From contig JAIRYH010000037.1 in the NCBI GenBank assembly GCA_031267855.1, forward strand, positions 1 through 7,752: 7,752 bases of DNA, written 5' to 3'. Below the pieces are notes generated by a model. That model saw only the letters and a list, made by a program, of their open reading frames with translations. It was not told where the DNA came from and made no database searches. Source of the DNA: Prevotellaceae bacterium. Lineage in GTDB: Bacteria > Bacteroidota > Bacteroidia > Bacteroidales > UBA932. Positions 1-6,349 of the stretch are shown here, one piece after another. Position 1 is the stretch's first letter. Each line of letters opens with the position of its first letter. Both the position numbers and the translations under genes were made by a program.

Positions 1-110
1 TTATTTCCAGCTACAACCGGAAAGGCCTGCCCAAAACGAAAAAAATAGAACCCGTTGCCGTGTCGAAAATGGATGAGCTGCTCCGGGCCGTATTCCGGGA
101 TGCAACATAG
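1..110 (+). CDS. 3' end of unrecognised gene (partial)
   Basis: The reading frame beginning at base 3 is open from the window edge to a TAG at 108-110 and gives about 35 C-terminal residues. The visible part is a basic stretch (NRKGLPKTKK) followed by a likely amphipathic helix (SKMDELLRAVFRDAT). The other two + frames are closed by stops. The family is not recognisable from this little sequence. The minus strand is also open across the same region but reads through the heptamer array at 143-176, so the + frame is preferred. The heptamer array begins 33 nt after the stop. No clear terminator is visible downstream. Confidence 0.5.
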   Translation, partial: ISSYNRKGLPKTKKIEPVAVSKMDELLRAVFRDAT

Positions 111-142
111 AGCACCGGATTTACAGATTTGGCTGTGGCATG

Positions 143-201
143 AAGTTGAAAGTTGAAAGTTGAGAGTTGAAAGTTGCGCAAAGCGCGTCATGGCGACAGC
201 C
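143..201. repeat. Heptamer array 1 plus 26-nt core
   Basis: Bases 143-176 are a period-7 tandem array of AAGTTGA (three exact copies, one GAGTTGA, one partial). It is joined directly to a 26-nt core (176-201) ending in ATGGCGACAGCC. The reverse complement of that 12-mer, GGCTGTCGCCAT, recurs exactly at 6667-6678, also beside an AGTTGAA array. A degenerate inverted copy, GGCTGTGGCATGA, lies on the other side of the array at 131-143, so the array is flanked by an imperfect inverted repeat. This is non-coding dispersed repeat material; its function is unknown. Confidence 0.85.
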
Positions 202-223
202 ACATTAATCACATTAATCACAT
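201..223. repeat. 9-bp tandem repeat CACATTAAT
   Basis: Two exact copies of CACATTAAT (201-209, 210-218) are followed by a partial third copy (CACAT). The repeat overlaps the last base of the 26-nt core on its left. It is a short tandem repeat with no evident function. Confidence 0.75.
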
Positions 224-241
224 ATTTATTTTCTTGATTCC

Positions 242-280
242 GCAAATATAAGGTTTTTCTTGACGCTGCAAATATAAGGT
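242..280 (-). promoter_or_regulatory. Duplicated leftward promoter-like 13-mer
   Basis: The 13-mer GCAAATATAAGGT occurs exactly twice (242-254 and 268-280). On the minus strand each copy contains TATATTTG, a perfect match to the Bacteroidota -7 consensus TAnnTTTG. For the left copy (-7 at 243-250), the TTTG of the right copy (269-272) lies 18 nt upstream, which is the correct place for a -33 box. The pair therefore reads as a leftward promoter. No convincing minus-strand gene follows, so any transcript would be antisense to the 3' end of the gene at 1-110, or the promoter is a relic. Confidence 0.45.
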
Positions 281-353
281 CATCACATTACCATATCGCC
301 ACATTATCTTTTCGCGTTGTTAAAAAAAATATAATAAACTTTGCGGCTAAAAA

Positions 354-384
354 CTTGTAACCTGCTTTTTTTTGTATAAATTTG
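354..384 (+). promoter_or_regulatory. Promoter of the FucP-type transporter
   Basis: A -33 element (TTG, 355-357) and a -7 element TAAATTTG (377-384) match the Bacteroidota sigma consensus TTG / TAnnTTTG, with a 19-nt spacer. The -7 box lies about 28 nt before the ATG at 412, leaving a short A-rich leader (TTAAAAAAATAAAACT) typical of the phylum. A similar but imperfect AAACTTTGCGGC lies about 40 nt further upstream, as if the -7 region had been duplicated. Confidence 0.75.
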
Positions 385-411
385 CGGCGTCTAACTTAAA
401 AAAATAAAACT

Positions 412-1683
412 ATGACACAACAGAAACAAAAAGGCAACATCGTTGCCATCATTATGATGATCGCCCTTTTCGGGATGATATCATTTGTTACCGGGCTTTC
501 CAATCCCATGGGAGTTATCGTGAAAGACCAGTTCGGCGCATCGAACTTCATGTCGCAATTAGGCAATTTTGCTAATTTTATTGCGTATGCATTTATGGGC
601 ATCCCTGCCGGTTTGCTGCTGAAAAAAACAGGGTACAAAAAAACAGCCCTGCTGGCTATTGTTGTCGGTTTCCTCGGCGTAGGGATTCAGTTTTTATCGG
701 GTGTAGCCGGCAGTTTTGCCGTTTATCTGACAGGCGCTTTTGTAGCCGGCTTTTCCATGTGCATGTTGAATACCGTGGTAAACCCCATGCTGAATACGCT
801 CGGCGGCGGCGGTAAAAAGGGCAACCAGCTGATTCAGGTGGGCGGCACTTTCAATTCGTTGATGGCAACCATCGTGCCGGTGCTGGTGGGTTATTTCATC
901 GGCAATTCGCTTCGCCCGACGATCCAGGACGCCAATCCGGCGCTGTTTATTGCCATGGGCATTTTTGCCCTGGCGTTTGCGGTACTGTTTTTTGTTTCTA
1001 TTCCCGAACCCCATCTGGCACAACAAAAGGCGGCGGCTGAAAAAAGTAAATACAGCGCGCTGTCGTTCCGTCATTTTATCTTAGGGGCTATCGGAATTTT
1101 CATATACGTAGGCGTGGAAGTAGGGATACCGAATATTGCCAATATATACATGACCACCGGTTTGGGCATCAATGCTTCCATTGCCGGTACGGTAGTGGGC
1201 ACCTACTGGTTTCTAATGCTTATCGGCCGTTTCCTCGGCGCTTCGCTGGGCGGCGTTTTTTCAAGCAAAAACATGCTGTCCTTTGCGGCGGCGCTGGGCT
1301 TGATTTTTGTATTGATCGCCATTTTTGTGCCGATAACGGCAACCGTCAGCATGCCGGTATTTCAATCCGACCTTTCATTCGGGCTGGCGGAAGTTCCCGT
1401 CGGCATCATGTTTTTAATCCTCTGCGGGCTCTGCACTTCGGTGATGTGGGGCGGTATCTTCAACCTTGCGGTAGAAGGACTGGGCAAGTACCTGGCAGCC
1501 GCTTCCGGCATTTTCATGGTACTGGTTTGCGGCGGCGGTATCCTGCCGCTCATTCAGGGCGCCATTGCCGATGCGGTCAATTATATGGCAAGCTACTGGG
1601 TCGTTGTCGCCGGCCTTGCATACCTGCTGTTCTATGCGCTGATCGGAAGTAAAAATGTAAACAAAAATATCCCGGTTGAATAG
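412..1683 (+). CDS. FucP-family MFS sugar transporter
   Basis: The gene encodes 423 residues, the usual length for a 12-helix major facilitator protein of the fucose/glucose-galactose:H+ symporter group. Hydrophobic segments run through the whole protein. An early helix pair (about 9-30 and 47-68) leads into GLLLKKTGYKK (about 67-77), an MFS motif-A-like cytoplasmic loop. A charged central loop (EPHLAQQKAAAEKSKY, about 199-214) separates the two halves. The second half carries GGIFNLAVEGLGKY and GGGILPLIQGAIAD, which resemble the corresponding FucP segments. The predicted role is proton-coupled sugar uptake across the inner membrane; the substrate cannot be read from sequence. The start is fixed by the promoter at 354-384 and an A-rich leader. 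The gene appears monocistronic and converges on mtaB, with 20 nt between stop codons. Confidence 0.9.
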   Translation: MTQQKQKGNIVAIIMMIALFGMISFVTGLSNPMGVIVKDQFGASNFMSQLGNFANFIAYAFMGIPAGLLLKKTGYKKTALLAIVVGFLGVGIQFLSGVAGSFAVYLTGAFVAGFSMCMLNTVVNPMLNTLGGGGKKGNQLIQVGGTFNSLMATIVPVLVGYFIGNSLRPTIQDANPALFIAMGIFALAFAVLFFVSIPEPHLAQQKAAAEKSKYSALSFRHFILGAIGIFIYVGVEVGIPNIANIYMTTGLGINASIAGTVVGTYWFLMLIGRFLGASLGGVFSSKNMLSFAAALGLIFVLIAIFVPITATVSMPVFQSDLSFGLAEVPVGIMFLILCGLCTSVMWGGIFNLAVEGLGKYLAAASGIFMVLVCGGGILPLIQGAIADAVNYMASYWVVVAGLAYLLFYALIGSKNVNKNIPVE

Positions 1684-1695
1684 CAGTCTCAGGCA

Positions 1696-1720
1696 GCAGG
1701 CAGTTACTGCAACTGTCTGC
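1696..1720. terminator. Hairpin between convergent genes
   Basis: GCAGGCAGTT (1696-1705) pairs with AACTGTCTGC (1711-1720) to make a 10-bp stem with one G-U pair and loop ACTGC. It lies just after the transporter stop and overlaps the mtaB stop codon (1704-1706). Neither strand has a U-run after the stem, so it is a candidate shared 3'-end structure, not a canonical intrinsic terminator. Confidence 0.4.
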
Positions 1721-3032
1721 CGAAAGCTGGAAACTGAAAGCTTCCGGTAATTTTAACGGGCACCAGACGCCCTGCCAATTCTTCGCGGCAGGGCGTTTGT
1801 ATTTTCAGATAATTGTCGGTGAAGCCGTACATCATGCCGTCTTTACAGGAACTTTCCCAGAGGACGCGCGTTTCCAGTCCGATATTTTTCATGTAAAAAG
1901 CGCGGTGCAGTCTGGCGCAGAGTTCCTGCAGTTCCCCGGCCCGCGCGGCCCGTTCCTGCTTCGGTACGCTGTGGGGCAGGGTTGCCGCCGGCGTGCCGGG
2001 ACGTTCGGAATAGGGGAATACATGCAAAAATGCCGGTTGCAGCTGTTCGAGGAAGACATACGTATCGCGGAAATCGTCGGCCGTTTCGCCCGGGAAGCCG
2101 GCAATTACATCGACGCCGATAAAGGCATGCGGCATGTGTTCCCGGATTTTTTGCACCCGCCGCGCAAACAGTTCGCGGGGATAGCGGCGGCGCATCATTT
2201 TCAATACCCTGTTGGAGCCCGACTGTAGCGGTATGTGGAAGTGCGGCATCATTTTTTCCGACCGCGCGATCCATTCGATCATATCGTCGGGGAGCAGGTT
2301 CGGCTCAATGGACGAGATGCGGAAACGCCCGATGCCGCTGACTTTTTCCAATGCCTGCAATAATTCAAAAAATGTTTCGCCCGTGGTTTTCCCGAAATCG
2401 CCGATATTCACGCCGGTCAGCACGATCTCGCGAACGCCCAGTGCGGCGATGGTTTCCGCTTCCCCGACGATGGCGGCAACGGGGAGGCTGCGGCTTTTTC
2501 CGCGCGCCAGGGGCACGGTGCAGTAGGTGCACCGGTAGTCGCAGCCGTCCTGTACCTTGAGGAACGAGCGGGTGCGGTCGCCCGAAGAAAATGCCGGGAA
2601 AAAGCTGTCTACCGCCCGGATGTCGCACGGCAGCGCCTGCGCCTTGCCTTTTGTGCGCAGATTATTGACATATTCAAACAGATTTCCTTTCCGGTCGGCG
2701 CCGAGCACCAGGTCGACGCCGTCGATGGCGGCTGCTTCTTCCGGCTTCAGCTGCGCGTAGCAGCCGGTTACCACCATCAGCGCGGCGGGGTTCAGCTGCA
2801 TCAGCTTGCGGATGGCCCGGCGGCATTTTTTATCGGCCTGTTCCGTTACCGAGCAGGTGTTGACCACGTAGATGTCGGCTTTCTGCGCCGGCGACACCCG
2901 TATAAAGCCTGCTTCCACGAAGCGGCGCGCCAGGGTAGAGGTTTCCGAGAAATTGAGCTTGCAGCCCAGCGTTTGAAAGGCGACGGACGTCGCGCTGCCC
3001 GGGATGCCGTTTATTATTTTGTTTTCTGTCAT
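1704..3032 (-). CDS. mtaB: tRNA t6A37 methylthiotransferase MtaB
   Basis: The 442-residue product is a radical-SAM methylthiotransferase. It converts t6A37 to ms2t6A37 in tRNAs reading ANN codons and acts in the cytoplasm. The N-terminal UPF0004 domain shows the MtaB signature FQTLGCKLNFSE. Its three auxiliary-cluster cysteines are C24, C60 (VVNTCSVTE) and C91 (VTGCYAQ). The radical-SAM motif CDYRCTYC (C164, C168, C171) follows, then PHFHIPLQSGSNRVLKMMRRRY and a C-terminal TRAM-like region (about 375-435). GCKLNFSE distinguishes it from MiaB and RimO. The start at 3032 follows a promoter-like element at 3075-3104. The last 13 or so residues (GSFQFPAFGRQLQ) lie beyond the expected TRAM end and are encoded by 7-bp periodic DNA (1708-1742). 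Confidence 0.95.
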   Translation of the reverse strand: MTENKIINGIPGSATSVAFQTLGCKLNFSETSTLARRFVEAGFIRVSPAQKADIYVVNTCSVTEQADKKCRRAIRKLMQLNPAALMVVTGCYAQLKPEEAAAIDGVDLVLGADRKGNLFEYVNNLRTKGKAQALPCDIRAVDSFFPAFSSGDRTRSFLKVQDGCDYRCTYCTVPLARGKSRSLPVAAIVGEAETIAALGVREIVLTGVNIGDFGKTTGETFFELLQALEKVSGIGRFRISSIEPNLLPDDMIEWIARSEKMMPHFHIPLQSGSNRVLKMMRRRYPRELFARRVQKIREHMPHAFIGVDVIAGFPGETADDFRDTYVFLEQLQPAFLHVFPYSERPGTPAATLPHSVPKQERAARAGELQELCARLHRAFYMKNIGLETRVLWESSCKDGMMYGFTDNYLKIQTPCREELAGRLVPVKITGSFQFPAFGRQLQ

Positions 3033-3074
3033 TTAGTGATGAAGCGATGAAGCCGTCAGGCCGTTAAGCGACCG

Positions 3075-3104
3075 TAAAGGTAGGATTTTCTTTTGAAAAA
3101 CGAA
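3075..3104 (-). promoter_or_regulatory. Candidate mtaB promoter
   Basis: Read leftward, TACCTTTA (plus 3075-3082) differs from the -7 consensus TAnnTTTG at the last base only. TTCG (plus 3101-3104) lies 18 nt upstream as a weak -33 element. The -7 box is about 43 nt from the mtaB ATG. This placement makes the long minus-strand reading frame covering 3033-3320 unlikely to be a gene. Confidence 0.5.
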
Positions 3105-3287
3105 AGGGCGCAGCGTTCCCGGCCGGCGCCGCTGTGCTTTTGCGGCCGTTCCCGCGGCGGCGGCGGCGGGGTCGTGCTTGTGTGCGGGACGCGGGGCGTA
3201 AACGGCCGTCCCGCCGTGCGGTTTCTTCGCCGGCGCCGGTATCCCGGATCGCCGGGGCGCAACAGGGGCCGGCTTGCGGCGTCCCGC
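3105..3287. other. GC-rich block without a supported gene
   Basis: This stretch is much richer in G+C than its surroundings. It contains a run of GGC units near 3156-3170, the palindrome CCGGCGCCGG (3230-3239), and a GCGGGAC / GTCCCGC inverted pair around 3184-3214. Reading frames on both strands stay open only because stop codons are rare in such composition; their translations are low-complexity Pro/Arg/Ala/Gly. No RNA gene is recognised. It separates the leftward terminator from the mtaB promoter. Confidence 0.5.
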
Positions 3288-3353
3288 AAAAAAAGCGACC
3301 GGTTTAATCGACGTTTTCACAACCTACTTGACAATGATGATTAAACCGGTCGC
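3288..3353 (-). terminator. Leftward intrinsic terminator, 15-bp perfect stem
   Basis: GCGACCGGTTTAATC (3295-3309) and GATTAAACCGGTCGC (3339-3353) are perfect inverted repeats separated by 29 nt. Read on the minus strand, the stem is followed at once by seven T residues (plus A-run 3288-3294), giving a strong rho-independent terminator. It would end transcripts from the 40-codon gene at 3450-3572 and possibly from the DUF362/polyferredoxin operon. It would also insulate mtaB. The loop is unusually long for a simple terminator. Confidence 0.75.
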
Positions 3354-3363
3354 CTGTTATTTT

Positions 3364-3451
3364 CAATTTTGAAGCTTGAAGGCCGAAAGCCGAATCGCGA
3401 CAGGCACGCTGCGATATCAGCCGGCTTTCAACTTTTTACTTTTCACTTTTC
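3364..3451. repeat. Heptamer arrays flanking a 26-nt core (module 2)
   Basis: Bases 3364-3405 show 7-bp periodicity (CAATTTT, GAAGCTT, GAAGGCC, GAAAGCC, GAATCGC, GACAGGC). Bases 3425-3451 continue with ACTTTTT, ACTTTTC, ACTTTTC. Between them lies a 26-nt core (3397-3422) which, reverse complemented, starts GGCT and ends TGTCGC. It matches the core at 6518-6543 at about 18 of 26 positions. GAAAGCCG (3385-3392) can also pair with CGGCTTTC (3422-3429). The right end of the array contains the stop codon of the small gene at 3450-3572. Confidence 0.7.
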
Positions 3452-3572
3452 AGGGGACGATGGCGCTGAGGATTTCGCTCCAGGGGCCTTTCTCGCCGAC
3501 GTTGTTTTCCCAGCGGATAACGAAATAGAAACGGCTGTTTTGATTTTGCCTGCGGATGTAAAAATTTTCCAT
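3450..3572 (-). CDS. 40-aa small protein, FN3-like C-terminal strand motif
   Basis: A short frame of 40 codons starts at ATG (plus 3570-3572) after an A-rich leader (AACAAAACA) and ends at TGA (plus 3450-3452). The product begins MENFYIRRQNQ. It then carries RFYFVIRWENN and GEKGPWSEILSAIVP, a pattern like the final two strands of fibronectin type III-like domains (Y.VR..N..G.GPWSE...A..P). It has no signal peptide or membrane segment and contains two Trp. A perfect -7 box (TACCTTTG) about 43 nt upstream and a strong terminator downstream frame it as an independent unit. The function is unknown. It could instead be a remnant of a larger protein, but promoter, start and terminator argue for a real micro-gene. 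Confidence 0.65.
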   Translation of the reverse strand: MENFYIRRQNQNSRFYFVIRWENNVGEKGPWSEILSAIVP

Positions 3573-3615
3573 TGTTTTGTTTGCTCCGGTGGTTGTACTG
3601 TTTTTTTCCCGGGTG

Positions 3616-3646
3616 CAAAGGTAGTAAATTGTTTTGAATGGCTAAA
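3616..3646 (-). promoter_or_regulatory. Promoter of the 40-aa small gene
   Basis: Read leftward, TACCTTTG (plus 3616-3623) is a perfect TAnnTTTG -7 box. TTTA (plus 3643-3646) sits 19 nt upstream as an imperfect -33 box. Transcription would start roughly 30-40 nt before the ATG at 3572. Confidence 0.6.
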
Positions 3647-3713
3647 AAAGAGTTTGAATGGTCGTTTTTATTTGCCGTCAGTCTGTGGCGGCGCCGGCCG
3701 GCGTGTTGTTTAT

Positions 3714-5228
3714 TTAAAATCCGAAGCCGGTTATGTTTTTTTCTTCCTGCCGGTCGCGCCGGGGCAGCCGGGCTGTCTGGTGTTCGGCATTTCCCTGTAC
3801 GGAAATGGCTTTGCCGGGGCGTCCCGGGCAGATGTATTCGCATCCGCCGCAGCCGATGCAGCGGCTGGCGTCTATTTCCGGCACCAGCAGGCCGTCGCGG
3901 AAGGGTATCATGTGCACGGCCTTGGTGGGGCAGTGTTCATCGCATGCGCCGCAGTCGGTTCCGTCGATCACTACGATGCAGTTGCCGGGAGTGAAGGTTG
4001 CCTTTCCGATCTGCGTGGTTTTCTTTTGTTCCGCGGTCAGGGGGTGGAGGGCGCCGTTGGGGCAGACGGAGGAGCATTCGGTACATTCGTAGTTGCAGTA
4101 GGCGTTACGGTAGTCCATCACCGGCATCATCACGCCGTCCAGTCCGTATTCTCCCAGCGCCGGGCGCAGTACGCGGGAGGGGCATTTTGCGATGCATGCA
4201 TGGCAGGCCGTGCAGTGCCGTTTTAAGTGTTCCAGGCTCTGCGCGCCCGGCGGGGTAATGGCTGCGGGGTTTTTGACGGGTATCCGGAGTTTCGGGAGCG
4301 CCAGTTTCGCCAGCGCCGCCGTTCCCAGCAGTCCCGCCGAGGCAATGAATATCCGGCGCCGGTTCGGGTCGGGCAGCGCGGGCTGTTTTTTCGGGGCATA
4401 GCCGAACCGGAAGCCGATGGCGTTGAATTTACAGACCGTCGTGCAGTTGTAGCACTGTACGCAGCGCGAGGCGTCTATGCGGTTTTCTTTCGCGTTTATG
4501 CATTGTGCCTTGCAGGCTGTTTCGCACATGCGGCAATGGGTGCACCGGTCGTTTTTAATTCCGATGCGGAAAATGGCGTGCCGGGACAGGAGTCCCAGCA
4601 GCGAGCCTACGGGGCAAACGGTGTTGCAGTACAGGCGTCCGCGCCATGCGCTCAGTACGGTTATCAGTACGAAAAACGCCGTGCCGGCGATGATGCTGCC
4701 GCAGGTGAATGTTTTGTAGCTTACGCGGTAGAGGGTGGCGGGGAGCAGCGATGCGCCGAGGTTGTTGATGCCGGTGACGGCCGGGCGGAATACGTTTTCC
4801 GCCATCCGTCCGTAGTTGCTGTAGGGGTCCAGCCACAGCAGCAGTGTGGCGCTGCCTGCAATCAGTAATGCCACGGTAGCCGTCATAATGCCGTAGCGCA
4901 GCCACCGGTGCGGTTTCGCATAGTGGTACCGGCGTGCTTTCCTGCTTTTGAAAATGTTGGCGACAGCGGTTACCACATCCTGGAAGATGCCGGCAGGGCA
5001 GAGCATGGAGCAGTAAACGCGTCCGAATAAAAGGGTAAGCAGTATGATGAACAGCAGTATTCCCAGCGCCCCGGCAGTGGCGCCCAGGAGGGCGGATGTG
5101 AACTGCCAGCGTACGGTTCCCTGGAGCAGGGCGGCGGTTTCTCCGCTGATATCGACAAAAACCAGCGTAATGGATACAAGAACGAGCAGCGCAATGATGA
5201 TGCGGCAATAGCGAATTATTTTATACAT
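3714..5228 (-). CDS. Membrane polyferredoxin, NapH-like plus NapG-like halves
   Basis: The 504-residue integral-membrane iron-sulfur protein is predicted to pass electrons across the inner membrane. Hydrophobic segments lie at about 7-25, 48-70, 112-134 and 175-195. Two CxxxCP motifs typical of the NapH/MauN/RnfH-like group follow helices (YCSMLCP, C73/C77; YCNTVCP, C201/C205). Two ferredoxin-type motifs follow (CTHCRMCETAC, 229-239; CVQCYNCTTVC, 256-266). Next comes an internal hydrophobic segment headed by RRRIFIAS (290-297), which looks like a twin-arginine signal. The second half has further clusters: CTACHACIAKC (339-349), CTECSSVC (382-389), CGACDEHC (426-433) and CIGCGGCEYIC (457-467). 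Start ATG at 5228. It lies 101 nt downstream of the DUF362 gene and is probably co-transcribed. The redox partners are not identifiable here. Confidence 0.88.
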   Translation of the reverse strand: MYKIIRYCRIIIALLVLVSITLVFVDISGETAALLQGTVRWQFTSALLGATAGALGILLFIILLTLLFGRVYCSMLCPAGIFQDVVTAVANIFKSRKARRYHYAKPHRWLRYGIMTATVALLIAGSATLLLWLDPYSNYGRMAENVFRPAVTGINNLGASLLPATLYRVSYKTFTCGSIIAGTAFFVLITVLSAWRGRLYCNTVCPVGSLLGLLSRHAIFRIGIKNDRCTHCRMCETACKAQCINAKENRIDASRCVQCYNCTTVCKFNAIGFRFGYAPKKQPALPDPNRRRIFIASAGLLGTAALAKLALPKLRIPVKNPAAITPPGAQSLEHLKRHCTACHACIAKCPSRVLRPALGEYGLDGVMMPVMDYRNAYCNYECTECSSVCPNGALHPLTAEQKKTTQIGKATFTPGNCIVVIDGTDCGACDEHCPTKAVHMIPFRDGLLVPEIDASRCIGCGGCEYICPGRPGKAISVQGNAEHQTARLPRRDRQEEKNITGFGF

Positions 5229-5294
5229 ATGTGTGTGTGGATTTTTTTATCACGTTTGCGGCAGGCGCCGGCAACGGAACATGCAAAACAGTTT

Positions 5295-5321
5295 GTAACG
5301 TTGTTGGTAACTTCCGTAACG
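5295..5321. repeat. Three GTAAC direct repeats in the operon gap
   Basis: GTAAC occurs at 5295-5299, 5307-5311 and 5316-5320 in the 101-nt gap between the DUF362 gene and the polyferredoxin gene. The spacing is 12 and 9 nt. It could be a regulator site or chance; no promoter consensus is obvious in the gap, which favours co-transcription. Confidence 0.3.
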
Positions 5322-5329
5322 TGTATTGT

Positions 5330-6256
5330 CTATAATCTGATACGTTCTATTTTCAGGGAATCGAGTTTGGTCGTTCCCGCGTTCATGGCTTCGCCCAGCC
5401 GGATATGGCTGGCGTCGTTGATGGTCATAGCCCTGTACTGGTTGAAGAAGTTCACGGAAGCCGTGTCTGCCGCTACCGGGTCTATGGCGAGGAAAAGCGC
5501 TTTCGGCACCTGTACGTCTTCCGGGCCTTTGCCCTGCGGGCCGTTTTGCGTCATAATGCGGTAGGCGTCCACAATATTTAATGCCGGTTTTTTACAGGTA
5601 GCGAAGTCGGCAATGCATTGCTGCAGGTCGTTGGAATGCCAGAAGCGGCGATCCCATACCACGCCCATGCTGTTTTTCATGGCAATGGTCATTTTTGCGC
5701 CGCCGTGATTTTTCAGTATCGGCACGTTGAGCCATACGTCGTAATCCAAAATCGCTTCATGTACCTTGGCTTTTTTCAGGCGCTTCCCCTGCGGGATGGC
5801 TATTTCGCGGTAGTATTTTTCTTCGTGCGCGAACAGCATTTTCCCGCCGGCAGCTTTTACGGCGTCTTCTATGCCGCTTGTTTTGTAGCATTGCCGCCAG
5901 TCATCGCAAGTATGGTCGAAAACGCCTACTTCCGAAGCGCCTGCCGCGAGGCAGTCTTTTACAATCGCTGCTACCAGGTCGGGGTTGGTATCGGCCGCCA
6001 GTTCCGGTTTGCGGTCCCAGCCGATGTTCGGCTTGATAACGACCCGCTGTCCCTGTTTTACAAATCGCCCGATGCCGCCCATGGCGGCAATACCCCTCCC
6101 GTAGAGCTGCACGGGTTCGCCGCCCATTACTGCTACCAGGTCGTTTGCTTCTGCCGGAGTTTTTGCCGGTTTTGCCAGCAGGCTCTCCGGTTTGAGTTGC
6201 ATTACGCCGGCAGCACCGCCCAATGCAAGCGTTTTTAAGAAATCCCTGCGTTCCAT
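5330..6256 (-). CDS. Tat-exported DUF362 protein
   Basis: Starting at ATG 6254-6256, the product has 308 residues and opens with a twin-arginine signal (ERRDFLKTLALGGAAG, residues 2-17). The frame stays open further upstream to 6418. That extension runs through the promoter at 6285-6315 and repeat DNA and would bury the signal, so it is rejected. DUF362 hallmarks are visible: VVIKPNIGW (72-80), a D.T/GVFDHT segment (about 111-116), and VPILKNHGGAKMTIAMKNSMGVV (178-200) with conserved Lys and Asn. DUF362 proteins are often linked to ferredoxin domains or genes, and here the next gene is a polyferredoxin. The protein is predicted to be periplasmic after Tat export. The reaction is unknown. Confidence 0.88.
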   Translation of the reverse strand: MERRDFLKTLALGGAAGVMQLKPESLLAKPAKTPAEANDLVAVMGGEPVQLYGRGIAAMGGIGRFVKQGQRVVIKPNIGWDRKPELAADTNPDLVAAIVKDCLAAGASEVGVFDHTCDDWRQCYKTSGIEDAVKAAGGKMLFAHEEKYYREIAIPQGKRLKKAKVHEAILDYDVWLNVPILKNHGGAKMTIAMKNSMGVVWDRRFWHSNDLQQCIADFATCKKPALNIVDAYRIMTQNGPQGKGPEDVQVPKALFLAIDPVAADTASVNFFNQYRAMTINDASHIRLGEAMNAGTTKLDSLKIERIRL

Positions 6257-6284
6257 AACTATAAATTTAAAAGATTTTAAGCCC

Positions 6285-6315
6285 CAAAAGTACAAATAAT
6301 TTATTGAAATACAAA
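6285..6315 (-). promoter_or_regulatory. Promoter of the DUF362/polyferredoxin operon
   Basis: Read leftward, TACTTTTG (plus 6285-6292) is a perfect -7 box. TTTG (plus 6312-6315) lies 19 nt upstream as a perfect -33 box. The -7 is about 28 nt from the ATG at 6256. This is one of the two strongest promoters in the window and sets the start of the DUF362 gene. Confidence 0.85.
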
Positions 6316-6349
6316 TTTCGGACCGGACGAACAAACAGGAGCAATATTT

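Noticed and set aside
1..191. Open minus-strand frame from an ATG at 191 to the window edge
   Set aside because: It translates the heptamer array and opposes a more protein-like plus-strand frame; no homology is recognised.
3033..3320. 95-codon minus-strand frame ending directly before the mtaB ATG
   Set aside because: Its start lies in the loop of the terminator, it contains the mtaB promoter, and its product is low-complexity Pro/Ala/Arg explained by high GC.
3093..3344. 83-codon plus-strand frame over the GC-rich block
   Set aside because: The product is Arg/Gly-rich and low-complexity, with no domain and no promoter; it overlaps the terminator stem.
3369..4226. 285-codon plus-strand frame
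   Set aside because: It is antisense to the micro-gene and the polyferredoxin, whose Cys motifs and helices are unmistakable; the plus frame is a composition shadow.
5618..6238. 206-codon plus-strand frame
   Set aside because: It is antisense to the DUF362 gene, which has clear family motifs and a promoter.
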